Assembly (NCBI RefSeq): GCF_963667555.1
Contig: NZ_OY763421.1
Coordinates: 2,559,562-2,623,561 of the forward strand
DNA from: an uncultured Methanolobus sp.
GTDB taxonomy: Archaea > Halobacteriota > Methanosarcinia > Methanosarcinales > Methanosarcinaceae
Reading direction: 5' to 3'
Length of the DNA stretch: 64,000 nucleotides
Part shown: in pieces, positions 10,347 through 21,425 of the stretch
How the letters are laid out: every line of letters starts with the position of its first letter
How positions within the stretch are numbered: the stretch's first letter is position 1
Notes under the pieces: model-generated
Databases searched by the model: none
What the model saw: only the letters and a program-made list of their open reading frames with translations
What the model was told of the DNA's origin: nothing
Translations under genes and position numbers: made by a program

Positions 10347-10559
10347 TCTAAACCATAAACATTAATAACCACCACTTCCATTGTATCCTTTGGAATTGAG
10401 AGAGGAAATCCAATCAACCATTTCAGTCAAATCATCTGATCCATATTTTTCAAATCAGATTCTAATTGAACTTGATCTGTTTTTGATTGGTAGTTCTTAT
10501 CCATAACAAACAGATGTAGAATACAGTTTGTAAGTTTAAGGATAGGGTGAAATAAGTAA

Positions 10560-11795
10560 ATGCAAAGTAAATCATTAGATGGCCTGTTCCAGGAATTACT
10601 GGAAAATGAACCTATTTTCAAAAATAAAGAGGTTTTAAGACATTCATATACTCCTGATTCGCTCGTTCACCGTGACGATCAGATCAACAGCCTTGCGTCT
10701 ATTCTTGTTTCAGCGCTAAGGGGAGATACGCCTTCCAACATTCTTATTTATGGAAAGACCGGTACAGGAAAAACTGCTGTCACAAGACACGTTGGAATCG
10801 AGCTTGAAAGAAAAGGCGAGTCTCTTGGACTTTCATGTAAAGTCGTCTATCTTAATTGTGAGGTCATTGACACTCAATACAGACTTCTTGCAAACCTCAC
10901 AAGACAGTTCGGTGAAGATGTCCCGATGACCGGATGGCCTACTGATCAGGTGTTTTTCAAATTCAAGGAAACTATCGACAACGAAAGACAGGTTGTTATT
11001 ATTATTCTTGACGAAATCGACAAGCTCATCAAAAAAGGCGACGACGTCCTTTACAATCTTTCAAGAATAAACACAGATCTTGAAAACGCAAAGGTCAGTA
11101 TGATCGGCGTTTCAAACGACCTTAAATTTACAGAATTCCTTGACCCGAGAGTAAAAAGCTCCCTGGGAGAAGAGGAAATAATTTTCCCGCCATACGATGC
11201 TGACCAGATCAGTGATATTCTTCATGAAAGAGCGCAGATCGCTTACAAGCCGGATGCTCTTGATGAAATGGTCATTCCTCTTTGCGCTGCTTTTGCAGCT
11301 CAGGAACATGGTGACGCAAGACGCGCACTTGACCTTCTAAGAGTTGCAGGAGAAATCGCGGAAAGAGAGAACAAATCCCATGTTGAGGAACAACACGTAA
11401 AAGGCGCTCAGGAAAAGATCGAAGTTGACCGTGTTATTGAAGTTGTGCGTACCCTTCCTACACAGTCTAAGCTTGCACTTTACAGTGTGATGCTCCTGAG
11501 GAACAACGGCTACAAGAACGTTACAACCGGAGAGGTCTACAACGTCTACCGCCAGCTCTGCCTTCAGGTTGACATGGATATTCTCACGCAGCGCAGGGTA
11601 ACAGACCTCATGTCCGAGCTTGACATGCTTGGTATCGTCAATGCAGTTGTTGTTAGCAAGGGAAGATACGGCAGGACAAAAGAGATCGTATTAAGCGTCC
11701 CTATAAACAGTACGAAAAAAGTATTGTTTGAGGATTACAGGTTAAAACCACTTGAATTTTTCAAACCTGTCCTCACAACACAGTTGCATCTTTAA
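10560..11795 (+). CDS. cdc6: Orc1/Cdc6 origin recognition and helicase loader ATPase
   Basis: The protein has 411 residues, the usual length for archaeal Orc1/Cdc6. An AAA+ domain carries Walker A YGKTGTGKTAV (about residues 61-71) and Walker B IILDEIDKL (about 146-154), and sensor 2 arginines occur in HGDARRALDLLR. A C-terminal winged helix (about 300-400) binds ORB DNA. It recognises the origin and recruits MCM. The gene directly borders the ORB-rich region at 9.8-10.35 kb, and such proteins commonly autoregulate through these boxes. Confidence 0.93.
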   Translation: MQSKSLDGLFQELLENEPIFKNKEVLRHSYTPDSLVHRDDQINSLASILVSALRGDTPSNILIYGKTGTGKTAVTRHVGIELERKGESLGLSCKVVYLNCEVIDTQYRLLANLTRQFGEDVPMTGWPTDQVFFKFKETIDNERQVVIIILDEIDKLIKKGDDVLYNLSRINTDLENAKVSMIGVSNDLKFTEFLDPRVKSSLGEEEIIFPPYDADQISDILHERAQIAYKPDALDEMVIPLCAAFAAQEHGDARRALDLLRVAGEIAERENKSHVEEQHVKGAQEKIEVDRVIEVVRTLPTQSKLALYSVMLLRNNGYKNVTTGEVYNVYRQLCLQVDMDILTQRRVTDLMSELDMLGIVNAVVVSKGRYGRTKEIVLSVPINSTKKVLFEDYRLKPLEFFKPVLTTQLHL

Positions 11796-11897
11796 ACCCG
11801 AATCTGAGTTTAAAGATCCCTATCTTTTCTATTTTGCATTTTTATTTTGTTATTCCATTCCGTCAGCGTTACTTATCTGAGGTTTAATTGACTTCCA

Positions 11898-12464
11898 TTA
11901 GAAACCAGGAAGCAACAGTCTCAGGTATCCCACATACGGAACTCTGTAGCGTGCAACACCGATCACCCAGTCTTCCTTAACAGGCATCAGGTAACTGACC
12001 TGTCCCTGCTGGTCGTAATATTTGTTTGTGACCTGGTTGTCACCTTTTGTAATGTAACCAGCATAAGGTGCAGCAGGTCCGCCATCCCACATAGGCTCTC
12101 CTTCTTCAACATAATACATAGCCCTGTGAATTATCGGGGTCACACCTTCCTGTCCGTAGGGTTTGTAAAGTATCACATTACCATATTTTTCAAAGGTCGT
12201 GTAATTATCGTTATTCATGCCTTCTTCATAAGTAATGATTTCAGTTCTGTCGATGCTCTGGATGAATATTATGTCACCGATGTTCATGTGCGGCTCCATA
12301 CTTCCGGATTCCACTGCAACCATAGGTGTCCACATACCGAAAACTATCTGAGAGAAAGTTGCAAATACCAATACGGCTAACAGAACAGTCAGAATGTCCC
12401 GGGCAAGCGAAACAAAGAAATTATCACTTTCTTTGAAAACATGGTAGCTTTCTTTTAAATTCAT
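11898..12464 (-). CDS. archaeal signal peptidase I (Sec11-like)
   Basis: The protein has 188 residues. A single N-terminal membrane helix (about 22-45) is followed by the box with the catalytic serine (VESGSMEPHMNIGD, about 52-65) and a conserved histidine segment (PIIHRAMYYVEEG, about 110). Archaeal and ER-type enzymes use a Ser-His pair in place of the bacterial Ser-Lys dyad, which fits this sequence. It removes Sec signal peptides on the outer face of the membrane. It converges with cdc6 and is divergent from the PolD small subunit gene. Confidence 0.88.
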   Translation of the reverse strand: MNLKESYHVFKESDNFFVSLARDILTVLLAVLVFATFSQIVFGMWTPMVAVESGSMEPHMNIGDIIFIQSIDRTEIITYEEGMNNDNYTTFEKYGNVILYKPYGQEGVTPIIHRAMYYVEEGEPMWDGGPAAPYAGYITKGDNQVTNKYYDQQGQVSYLMPVKEDWVIGVARYRVPYVGYLRLLLPGF

Positions 12465-12652
12465 ATTCTTACCTGTCTTCCGTCCAAATCAATGAAAGAA
12501 TCTATTAATGAGTTATGGAATATAATTGCAAAAATAAAATGTTTCCCCCTTATAAAACATTTTTCAAATTTTTATTGCAAGATAAGCTGTACTTAAAACG
12601 TATACTTAAAATGTATATTTAAACATGAATTATATCGAAAAATTGTATCACC

Positions 12653-14257
12653 ATGAATGAAACTGATGTGCTTACAGCCTTTATTGAAGAAGGCTATCAG
12701 ATAAGTCCCGAAGCAGTGGACCTTATATGTTCTCATTGTTCTCCCGGAGAACTTGTGGCTTACATACTTGAACATATAGATCTTTCAGTGCTCGTAATTG
12801 ATGTTGAGCACATCGATCTGGAAGGTTTCAATTCCTCCCTTCATGTGAATGAAGAAACTTTCAGGCTGTCAGAAGAGCTATCACCGGAACCGGACAGTTC
12901 ATTTAACGATTCGTATGATACAGATGACACATACGACTCATATGACTCATATTCTTCTTACAAGCCACCTTCAATGGCATCGGGTTTTAAGAGCAATTAC
13001 TGTAATGTTGATAGTCCCATTTCTGTGGTTTCTGATATTACTGACAATTCAACATGTGTCGGAGAATACATGGAATTCGTCCAGTTCTTCAGGAACAGGT
13101 ACACAAGGCTTAGCGATATAATCCGTGGAAGGATAACGGCCCGCCCTATTGAGAGTCTGAAAAAAGGAAAAGGTGTAAATTTCAGAGGTAGCCGTGAGGC
13201 AGGTGAAGTTTCAATAATCGGGATGATCTCTGATATGAAAAGCACCAGCAATGGTCATAAGATCCTTGAAGTTGAAGACCCCACAGGCACGTTTTCAGTT
13301 CTCATACGCTCGGCTGACAAGGAACTCTATGAACAGGCCAGTCACTTTGTACTCGATGAGGTTGTGGGTTTCACAGGAACTCTCACAAATGACGGCAATC
13401 TTATGATAGTTCAGAAGGTCACACTTCCTGATCTTCCCGCAGTGAACCCTAAAAAGACCGGAAGTTTTGGAAAAGCAATTCTCACATCTGATATTCACAT
13501 AGGAAGCAACACTTTTCTTGAAGAACCCTGGGAACGCTTCCTTGATTTTCTCAACGGTGATACTGATAACGAAGCTCTCCTGGCGATTTCAAAGGAGATA
13601 CGCTATCTTCTGGTAGCAGGTGATCTTGTTGATGGTGTTGGCATCTATCCCGGGCAGGAAACCGAACTTTCGATTATGGATGTGTACGACCAGTACAAAA
13701 AAGCCGGTGAATATTTTTCCATGATTCCAAAACACATCAAGATTATAATTTCCCCTGGAAACCACGATGCAGTACGCCAGGCTGAACCTCAGCCAAGACT
13801 TCCGCAGTGCATCAGGGACTATTTCCCGGACAATGTCACGTTTGTAGGAAATCCTTCAATTGTTGATCTCGATGGTGTAAAAGTAATGCTCTACCACGGC
13901 CGTTCCATCGATGACCTTGTAGCCTCAGTTCCGGGTGTTTCATATGGAGAGCCTACAAAAGCAATGGTGGAAATGATGAAGTTCAGGCACCTTTCACCAA
14001 TCTACGGAAGCCGTGTTTCAATTGCACCGGAAAAAAGGGATTATTTTGTCATAGGCAACGTTCCGGATATCCTTCATTGCGGTCACGTACATACAATCGG
14101 CGTGGAATGGTACAAGAATGTCCTGCTGATAAATTCAGGCACCTGGCAGGACCAGACCGAATTCCAGAAAAGAGTAAATGTAGTTCCGACACCTGCACAG
14201 GTGCCGGTAGTGGATCTTGAAACCCTGAAAACAACGATTTTGAAGTTCAATGAATGA
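12653..14257 (+). CDS. polB: DNA polymerase D small subunit (DP1)
   Basis: The protein has 534 residues. An acidic, Ser/Tyr/Asp-rich low-complexity linker (about residues 80-105) separates an N-terminal helical domain from an OB fold (about 180-265, VSIIGMISDMKST) and a calcineurin-like phosphoesterase domain with DIHIGSN, GDLVDG, GNHD and GHVHTIG metal-binding motifs. These are the residues of the 3'-5' proofreading exonuclease of the euryarchaeal replicative polymerase PolD. Closeness to orc1/cdc6 and the origin is a frequent euryarchaeal arrangement. The large subunit DP2 is not in the window. Confidence 0.92.
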   Translation: MNETDVLTAFIEEGYQISPEAVDLICSHCSPGELVAYILEHIDLSVLVIDVEHIDLEGFNSSLHVNEETFRLSEELSPEPDSSFNDSYDTDDTYDSYDSYSSYKPPSMASGFKSNYCNVDSPISVVSDITDNSTCVGEYMEFVQFFRNRYTRLSDIIRGRITARPIESLKKGKGVNFRGSREAGEVSIIGMISDMKSTSNGHKILEVEDPTGTFSVLIRSADKELYEQASHFVLDEVVGFTGTLTNDGNLMIVQKVTLPDLPAVNPKKTGSFGKAILTSDIHIGSNTFLEEPWERFLDFLNGDTDNEALLAISKEIRYLLVAGDLVDGVGIYPGQETELSIMDVYDQYKKAGEYFSMIPKHIKIIISPGNHDAVRQAEPQPRLPQCIRDYFPDNVTFVGNPSIVDLDGVKVMLYHGRSIDDLVASVPGVSYGEPTKAMVEMMKFRHLSPIYGSRVSIAPEKRDYFVIGNVPDILHCGHVHTIGVEWYKNVLLINSGTWQDQTEFQKRVNVVPTPAQVPVVDLETLKTTILKFNE

Positions 14258-14348
14258 AATCGTTTCTATTTTTGCAAAATTGACTCTATAAAATCAATTT
14301 AGGCAATTTTTTATATTACGACTCAAATGATATTTTTGGGTAGTTAAA

Positions 14349-14903
14349 ATGAAATCCAAAAGGTATTGGGTTATAGCTTTAGGAAAGCAATCTTTTTTTT
14401 GGGAAGAATGTAAGAAAAAGGGTTTTATTGTTATTGGATGGGATAAATGCGGTGATGCTAGTCGTTTTAACAGTTATGAAGACGTAAAGCAAGCTTTGAT
14501 GAAATCTAAAAGATGGGGATATATGACTCCTCAAGAGACTGGCAGAGTTGCAACTCAGATTTGGAATTTTGGAACGGCAATGGACAACAATCATATTGTT
14601 GTAGTCCGAAAAGGTCAGAGTACGATATTAGGGATAGGTAAAGTCCAAAGTAAGCAATGTTACAATCCTTCAAAGTTATCTCGTGAAGTTAAAAAAGCAT
14701 ATTTCGGCAGTAATGATTATGATGCTATATATCCAAATATTCGAAATGTAACATGGCTAACTAGTTTCCCTCCAGAGGGAATTGAAATCTCAAAACATCA
14801 AGATTGGCTTAGGACTCTCATCGAAATTAAAGATGAAAAGCTGGAAATGCTTTTATCTGAACTCAAAGACTATGATATTTCGCTGGATAAATTCGACGAA
14901 TAA
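14349..14903 (+). CDS. EVE/PUA-like domain protein, function unknown
   Basis: The protein has 184 residues. The opening RYWVIALGKQSFFWEECKKKGFIVIGWD and the later DNNHIVVVRKGQSTILGIGKV follow the layout of EVE-like (PUA-fold) modules, which bind modified bases and often accompany restriction systems. No nuclease domain is attached and no restriction genes are nearby. The gene is more AT-rich than its neighbours, which fits recent arrival. A stand-alone modified-base reader is the leading guess, at moderate to low certainty. Confidence 0.5.
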   Translation: MKSKRYWVIALGKQSFFWEECKKKGFIVIGWDKCGDASRFNSYEDVKQALMKSKRWGYMTPQETGRVATQIWNFGTAMDNNHIVVVRKGQSTILGIGKVQSKQCYNPSKLSREVKKAYFGSNDYDAIYPNIRNVTWLTSFPPEGIEISKHQDWLRTLIEIKDEKLEMLLSELKDYDISLDKFDE

Positions 14904-14911
14904 TTCTTGAT

Positions 14912-14931
14912 CCCCATTGTTTCCAGTGGAA
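14912..14931 (-). repeat. isolated ORB-like box
   Basis: Reads TTCCACTGGAAACAATGGGG on the minus strand, close to the mini-ORB consensus. It lies 4.6 kb from the main cluster, in the convergent gap between the EVE-like gene and ramA. Confidence 0.6.
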
Positions 14932-14976
14932 TTTCAAATTTATTTGAATAACTTTATTTTAATGATTTTTTCCTTA

Positions 14977-16602
14977 TCATTCTTCTTTTATCTTCAGCAG
15001 TGAATGGTTCATCGTCTGCTCAGGACATATAGCCACGCAACGCCTGCAACTTGTACCAAGGCAATGCTGGCTGTCAATATTCACAATCCTCTGTCCATCA
15101 TTCTCAATTATTTCCAGTGCATCCTCAGGACATTCTTCCACGCACTCTTGGCAGAGTATGCATTTTTCCACTGGAGCTTCAAGTGTGATACCAATATCCT
15201 TTACAATATCAAGACCAAGGTAACCGACATCATCAATATCCCTGGAAACTCTTCTTTCTATCTCAACTTTTTCAAGGTCCTGTGGAAATACAGGAATTCC
15301 GTACATTTCAAGCATCTGAGAATACATCTCAGCTGGCATTCCCTGCTGCCATGTAGAGAGTTCGCAGACGTAGATATCCTTGAAAGTCTCACTTGTTGCC
15401 ATCATCAGGTGGTCAGCGTGTATCTTCTTTGCAACTGCAATGACCTCATCAAGCTTTGAAACATCGATGGCAAGCTTCCTTGCAAGTCCGATGGAAGTGT
15501 TACCAAACTGAATTATTCCCTTTGAAAAACCGGGAACAGAACCTATATGCCTTGCCTTGTCAGCATCAACATATGTGCCTGTTGCACCTGACATGTATGA
15601 GTATCTCAGATCCTCATATTTCAGTCCCGATTCAACCATAAGTGTCATGTGAGCTGCACGGATCGCGCCAATTGCCTTACCGACTTCCTCAACATCCGCA
15701 TCAGTGATAACAATACCATCACCAAGTATCAGTTTTCCATTTGGGAGCTTCGGAAGTTTTGTGATCAGACCTTCTTTAATGGCAAGCGCCATTGTGGAAA
15801 TAACTCCTGTTCCGGTGATACCTTTTGGAACAAGATCTCCTTCCTCAATTGTCGCACCGCTTACCGGGTCAACAAGTGGTCCTTTTCCTGGATTCATTGT
15901 ATCATCAAGTACAGTAAGTCTCCAGTGCCCATTCTCAACATTGATATCACTGATAGCTCCCGGACCTGCTAGCATTCCACATGCAATTCCCTGTCCTTCA
16001 ATTGCAGGACCAGCGGCTGCACTTGCGGTTACTATTCTCTCCCCGATCTTCAATGCCATCTCAGCATTTGTTCCGTAATCAGTGACAAGACATGGTTCCG
16101 TCTGGTGAATGAAATCGGTTTCCAGCATCATGGCAAGGGCATCAGCACCAATTTCGTGTTTGATTGCCGGTGGAATAATTATCTCACAATTATCCATTGG
16201 ATAGATATCAGCAAAAAGTTCGTTTGCAGGGAATATCCTTGCATCTCTTTTTACGTTTTTAACACCAAGAGATGCCTGTTTGTTTTCACCTGCATAAGCA
16301 AGGTCCCTTATCTCGATGTTCTGGAAAAGTGAGAGTTGTATGGGATTTCCACAAACGGCTATACGCTGTATCTTTTCAGGTTCGACATCAAACTTTTCAA
16401 GTATCTCTTTCACAGTTTCGATGAAAAGCCTGTGAGCCACATCCGTTCCGGTGGTGATCGCAAAATCAAGGTGGTCCATCACATTTCCGCCAGGAAGCGG
16501 GTGTCCCATTGTGATTACAGTCTTTACAGTTTCCTGTTTCTCAAGATCGATGAGCTGTGACCTGAAACCACTTGTTCCAAGGTCAAGGGAAATCACATAC
16601 AT
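14977..16602 (-). CDS. ramA: corrinoid protein reductive activase RamA
   Basis: The protein has 541 residues. The body is an ASKHA-type ATPase (LDLGTSGFRSQLIDL at residues 6-20; DYGTNAEMALKIG about 195; SGATGTYVDADKA) and the C-terminus carries two ferredoxin-like [4Fe-4S] motifs (CILCQECVEECP and CLGTSCRRCVAICP). RamA uses ATP to reduce inactive Co(II) corrinoid on MtmC, MtbC or MttC to the Co(I) state. The gene follows pylD with only 28 bases between, so it is likely the last gene of the pylSBCD transcript, tying pyrrolysine supply to methyltransferase activation. Confidence 0.93.
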   Translation of the reverse strand: MYVISLDLGTSGFRSQLIDLEKQETVKTVITMGHPLPGGNVMDHLDFAITTGTDVAHRLFIETVKEILEKFDVEPEKIQRIAVCGNPIQLSLFQNIEIRDLAYAGENKQASLGVKNVKRDARIFPANELFADIYPMDNCEIIIPPAIKHEIGADALAMMLETDFIHQTEPCLVTDYGTNAEMALKIGERIVTASAAAGPAIEGQGIACGMLAGPGAISDINVENGHWRLTVLDDTMNPGKGPLVDPVSGATIEEGDLVPKGITGTGVISTMALAIKEGLITKLPKLPNGKLILGDGIVITDADVEEVGKAIGAIRAAHMTLMVESGLKYEDLRYSYMSGATGTYVDADKARHIGSVPGFSKGIIQFGNTSIGLARKLAIDVSKLDEVIAVAKKIHADHLMMATSETFKDIYVCELSTWQQGMPAEMYSQMLEMYGIPVFPQDLEKVEIERRVSRDIDDVGYLGLDIVKDIGITLEAPVEKCILCQECVEECPEDALEIIENDGQRIVNIDSQHCLGTSCRRCVAICPEQTMNHSLLKIKEE

Positions 16603-16630
16603 TTTCTCAGCACTCCATTTTCATTCTACT

Positions 16631-17422
16631 CTAATTCTGGATCACAGAATACAACATTGAAGCCACTCCAATTACAAGTGGCTCCATTACAAGATCAACA
16701 TGATACTTCTGACCTATTTCAGGTGGAAGTCCGCAGGGAATTCCCGGAGTTGAGACCAGACACCTTTCTTCGATCATACCTTCGGATATGGTGTTAGCAT
16801 TCGGTGTTGCCTCAAAGACCATTGAGAACTTCTTCCGGTCATCGCTGCAATAGGGCTTGATCCCAAGTTCATCCACAGCCTTCTGGAGGAATTCCTTGTT
16901 GGGGTCGCATGCGTAGACATTGAATCCCTTGTTAACAAGATGGCAGGCTCCTGCATAGCCGACCCTTCCGAGTCCGATGACAAGTATATCCTTTGATGTG
17001 GCTTCCTTGTATCTGGAAGCGATATCAGCGTATATCACTCCTGTTGCAACGTGGTTGCTTACTATCTTTTCATTCCTCAGGTTGTGGGCGGTGAAGATGT
17101 AGTCATCAGCCATCATTATGACATCAGCACCCTGAGAAACAGCTTCATAGTACCCTGTTACATCAGGGTGTTCTGTTATGAAACCTTCAAAACCGAAATA
17201 CCGGACTATGAACAGGAGTGATGATGTGAAATTACTGATGATACCATTTCCGGCGGTGATGGGAACGATTCCTACTTTCTCAGTACCGGGCTCAGTACCG
17301 TAAAGCGCCTCACATATACCTCTTATATCAAGACCTGTAACTCTTTTTGCGATCTCATCATTCTCTTCAAGTTTCATTGAAAGGTTCTCAAGGTCTTCCG
17401 GTGTTAAAAGTGCCATTTTCAT
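16631..17422 (-). CDS. pylD: pyrrolysine biosynthesis dehydrogenase PylD
   Basis: The protein has 263 residues. It has an N-terminal helical domain and a Rossmann fold with the NAD-binding loop VIGLGRVGYAGA (about residues 148-159) and an acidic residue after the second strand (YACDPN). PylD oxidises 3-methylornithyl-N6-lysine and closes the pyrroline ring, giving pyrrolysine. It begins with an ATGA overlap with the stop of pylC, so translation is coupled. Confidence 0.95.
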   Translation of the reverse strand: MKMALLTPEDLENLSMKLEENDEIAKRVTGLDIRGICEALYGTEPGTEKVGIVPITAGNGIISNFTSSLLFIVRYFGFEGFITEHPDVTGYYEAVSQGADVIMMADDYIFTAHNLRNEKIVSNHVATGVIYADIASRYKEATSKDILVIGLGRVGYAGACHLVNKGFNVYACDPNKEFLQKAVDELGIKPYCSDDRKKFSMVFEATPNANTISEGMIEERCLVSTPGIPCGLPPEIGQKYHVDLVMEPLVIGVASMLYSVIQN

Positions 17423-18522
17423 TCCTCCTGTTCTCTCTTCATGAAATGACCGATGATCATTTCCATTCCGCTTTGTCTTATCTTTTCAGTTTCTTCTCTG
17501 CCAGTTCCATAGCTAATCAGGGTGAAAACGCTGTTCTTGTTCTCTCCTCTGGACTCGAATATTTCAAGTCCTTCTGATTCATGGAACTGCACGTATTCAT
17601 CTCCCTGTGAGAGCACATGCTCGCCAACAGGTTTCAGTTCTCCATTTTCAAGTAAAAGGTGCTCGTAAATGCAGTAATTAGTCTCAGGAACCAGGTCTGT
17701 TTCCTGAACTTCTCCCAGAAACGCCTTCATGAGCATCTCCACAAGGTTGACTCCGGTAGAGTGATAAACGGCTGTGGGTGTCTGGCTTGGGAACCTTGCA
17801 TCTATTTCCAGTACCTTGAGTCCCCTGGAGCTGTCTATTGCTTCAACGTCCATTATTCCCCGGAGATTGAGGTTCTTTGCAAGCTCATACGTGATTTTCC
17901 TGAACTCAGGATAATTATCAATAGGAGTAACCATGTGGCAGTCGTAGGTGCCATCGATGTGTATCTTCGTTTCCTTTACAACTGAAAAGTGAGTTCCATC
18001 ACCAATCACTTCAAGGGAAATCACATCACCCTCAACATATTCCTCAATGAGCATTGAAGGGTCAAGTCCTTCCAGGCTCTTGTCATCATATATTATAGAA
18101 GTCCCGATGCTGCTGCTCTCGCATGGCGGCTTCACGAAATATGGCGGGCTTGTTGGCTTATCTGCAGGAGTAGGGATATCAATTGACTTGAAATAATCCT
18201 TGGAACGCTTCTTGTCCATGCTGATATGGTAGGCATCGAAATCAAAGAGTACTGGGCATGCAAGCTTGTCCTTTATGTCTCTGAGGAACTCTATTGTCTC
18301 AAGGTTCTCATTCACAGGGATGATAGCATCCACATTTTCTGAGAGTTCGATGAGCTTTTCAGGTTCCTTGACAACATCAAAGCAGTGAAAACTGTCAACA
18401 ACCTTGCGTATGAGAGGCTTTTCCCTGCGGTCTACAAGCACTACATCCATGCCTGCCTTGTGTGCAAGATAAGTGAACTCAAAACCCTGGAGCTTGCCAC
18501 CGATTATGCATATTGAGGTCAT
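17419..18522 (-). CDS. pylC: pyrrolysine biosynthesis ligase PylC (ATP-grasp)
   Basis: The protein has 367 residues. It starts with a nucleotide-binding-like fold (SICIIGGKLQGFE) and has an ATP-grasp core (YFVKPPCESSSIGTS; LIEEYVEGDVISLEVIG; VLEIDARFPSQTPT). It joins 3-methylornithine to the epsilon-amino group of lysine using ATP. ATGA overlaps connect it with pylB upstream and pylD downstream. Confidence 0.95.
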   Translation of the reverse strand: MTSICIIGGKLQGFEFTYLAHKAGMDVVLVDRREKPLIRKVVDSFHCFDVVKEPEKLIELSENVDAIIPVNENLETIEFLRDIKDKLACPVLFDFDAYHISMDKKRSKDYFKSIDIPTPADKPTSPPYFVKPPCESSSIGTSIIYDDKSLEGLDPSMLIEEYVEGDVISLEVIGDGTHFSVVKETKIHIDGTYDCHMVTPIDNYPEFRKITYELAKNLNLRGIMDVEAIDSSRGLKVLEIDARFPSQTPTAVYHSTGVNLVEMLMKAFLGEVQETDLVPETNYCIYEHLLLENGELKPVGEHVLSQGDEYVQFHESEGLEIFESRGENKNSVFTLISYGTGREETEKIRQSGMEMIIGHFMKREQEE

Positions 18523-19610
18523 AGTGCAGCCACCGGGATTCTTACAGGAGCTACCTGCTGCTTTTCGATTATCCTGTTAAACTCAGCCTGGCTTGCAGGT
18601 TCCATACCCATTGTTCTCAGGCGCTTGATAACGCTCTTTGAGTCCCTGTCCCTTTCTTCAAGTTCCCTGTCATAGTTGACAACGCCTTCAAGTGAGGAAT
18701 CTGCGGATATTATAGATGTGACAACATTTGCACCTGCATTCAGGCGGTCTACCATGCCATCGATTCCTTCAAGGTCAAGAGATGCCGGTATGAGTTTGTC
18801 AGGGAACATCAGTCTGAGAACTGAGATAATCTTAAGCTCCGAAAGACTGGACTGCTGCGAAACCAGTTCAAGAGGAGTTCCTTCCTGTGGAACAAAGGTC
18901 ATGACACGAACCATGTCAGGCTTTCCCTTTTGCATTCCGCGAAGCGACTTTATTGTAGATTCAATATCATTTCCAACACCAGTGAGGATTCCATCTTCAA
19001 CACAGTAACCGTTGGTTCTGGCAAATTCCCTGGCATGATTCCTTTCATCAAAGGATTGTCCTACCCTCAGTTTCTGGTAGAGTTCTTCATCATGTGTTTC
19101 CTGATAGAGTGCAAGGAAATTGGCTCCGCTTTCGTGGAGTCTGCTGAGAGTATTATCATCCATGACGCCGGGAGAGATCATAATTGGAAGGCCTGTTTCT
19201 TCCTTTACTGCTCTTACAACATCAACGAACTTTTCAGGATTATTATGGAAATAAGGATCCTCTCCCATGGTGAGATCTACCATGTGGATGGTTTCGTTCT
19301 TAATCGCCTTTGCTATACTGCGGATCTCTTCAAGGTCCAGGCGATAGCGCTGTATTTCGTTGCATCTGTTGTAGTAACAGAAAGCACAGTTGTTCTTGCA
19401 GTGTGTTGAGAAGTAAACGAAGCTGTAGAGGAACACCCTGTTCCCGAAATAGTGATCTCTCACTTTTCTTGCAACGTATTGCAGCTTCTCTATGTCTTCT
19501 TCTTCCGTCAGGGAAAGGAGCTCCCTAAGGTTGTCGTCGGTGAGCTTCTGTCCGTTTATTATATTTTCAGCGATAATGTCAAGATTCCAGTAATTAATGT
19601 CCTTTATCAT
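18519..19610 (-). CDS. pylB: methylornithine synthase PylB (radical SAM)
   Basis: The protein has 363 residues. The radical SAM cluster motif CKNNCAFC puts Cys at 71, 75 and 78, the same numbers as in characterised Methanosarcina PylB. It rearranges lysine to 3-methylornithine, the first step of pyrrolysine synthesis. Its ribosome site AGGTGG follows the pylS stop codon directly, and its own stop overlaps the pylC start. Confidence 0.95.
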   Translation of the reverse strand: MIKDINYWNLDIIAENIINGQKLTDDNLRELLSLTEEEDIEKLQYVARKVRDHYFGNRVFLYSFVYFSTHCKNNCAFCYYNRCNEIQRYRLDLEEIRSIAKAIKNETIHMVDLTMGEDPYFHNNPEKFVDVVRAVKEETGLPIMISPGVMDDNTLSRLHESGANFLALYQETHDEELYQKLRVGQSFDERNHAREFARTNGYCVEDGILTGVGNDIESTIKSLRGMQKGKPDMVRVMTFVPQEGTPLELVSQQSSLSELKIISVLRLMFPDKLIPASLDLEGIDGMVDRLNAGANVVTSIISADSSLEGVVNYDRELEERDRDSKSVIKRLRTMGMEPASQAEFNRIIEKQQVAPVRIPVAAL

Positions 19611-19619
19611 GGTTCCACC

Positions 19620-21032
<1,413 letters not shown>

Positions 21033-21200
21033 CTAAGCTTTTTTCCGATCGATTCCTAAAATCCCAGATATTCGAGTATCCAGTTGTGGTTTTTGTTGTA
21101 GTTTCTCATGATTTTGCTTCCGTTGATTCCGTTTGTATTTTGTTTTCAGTTAATTCCACAGATATTGTCCGATCATAGGAACACTTTAGTCTTAGTCATC

Positions 21201-21215
21201 GATATATATATATAT
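21201..21215 (-). promoter_or_regulatory. candidate TATA element of the pylS operon
   Basis: An alternating AT tract (ATATATATATATAT on the minus strand) about 190 bases upstream of the pylS start is the best TATA candidate, which would leave a leader of about 160 bases. A simple AT repeat is weak evidence alone. Confidence 0.4.
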
Positions 21216-21398
21216 TGCTCATATTCTACTGTATTTAAAGTTTTCTAAGTGCTTTGAAATAAAGTACTATATGTAGTTTTGGGTTATATCTCTAGGTTTA
21301 AAAAGATCATGGCTATTGATTCCGTATTATATGGAAATAGTCTGGTCTTTACTACTGAGCAATAGAATAGTTTGTGGCTATTTATCCTAAACCTCGCT

Positions 21399-21425
21399 TA
21401 AGATTACAACGGCGTTGTAATCTTA
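21399..21425. promoter_or_regulatory. 27-bp perfect palindrome, candidate operator
   Basis: Arms TAAGATTACAACG and CGTTGTAATCTTA surround one central G. The core ATTACAACGGCGTTGTAAT matches 18 of 19 bases of a site upstream of mtmC1 (28214-28232), so both are probably bound by the same dimeric regulator. Confidence 0.6.

Larger units (their letters stand above)
9677..10559. other. probable replication origin (oriC) beside orc1/cdc6
   Basis: This 880-base non-coding region abuts orc1/cdc6. It holds two ORB-like boxes in one orientation (9832-9851, 9916-9935) and three in the other (10161-10182, 10201-10220, 10327-10346) around a very AT-rich core (about 9936-10160) suited to duplex unwinding. 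Inverted Orc1-binding boxes flanking an AT-rich element next to cdc6 is the standard archaeal origin design, and polD small subunit lies 2 kb away. Binding has not been shown here. Confidence 0.8.

Noticed and set aside
10427..10621. 64-codon minus-strand frame at the cdc6 start
   Set aside because: Overlaps the cdc6 start and the origin region and has no recognisable features.
21201..21215. (AT)n tract as a microsatellite of interest
   Set aside because: Short and at a plausible promoter position; treated as a TATA candidate only.
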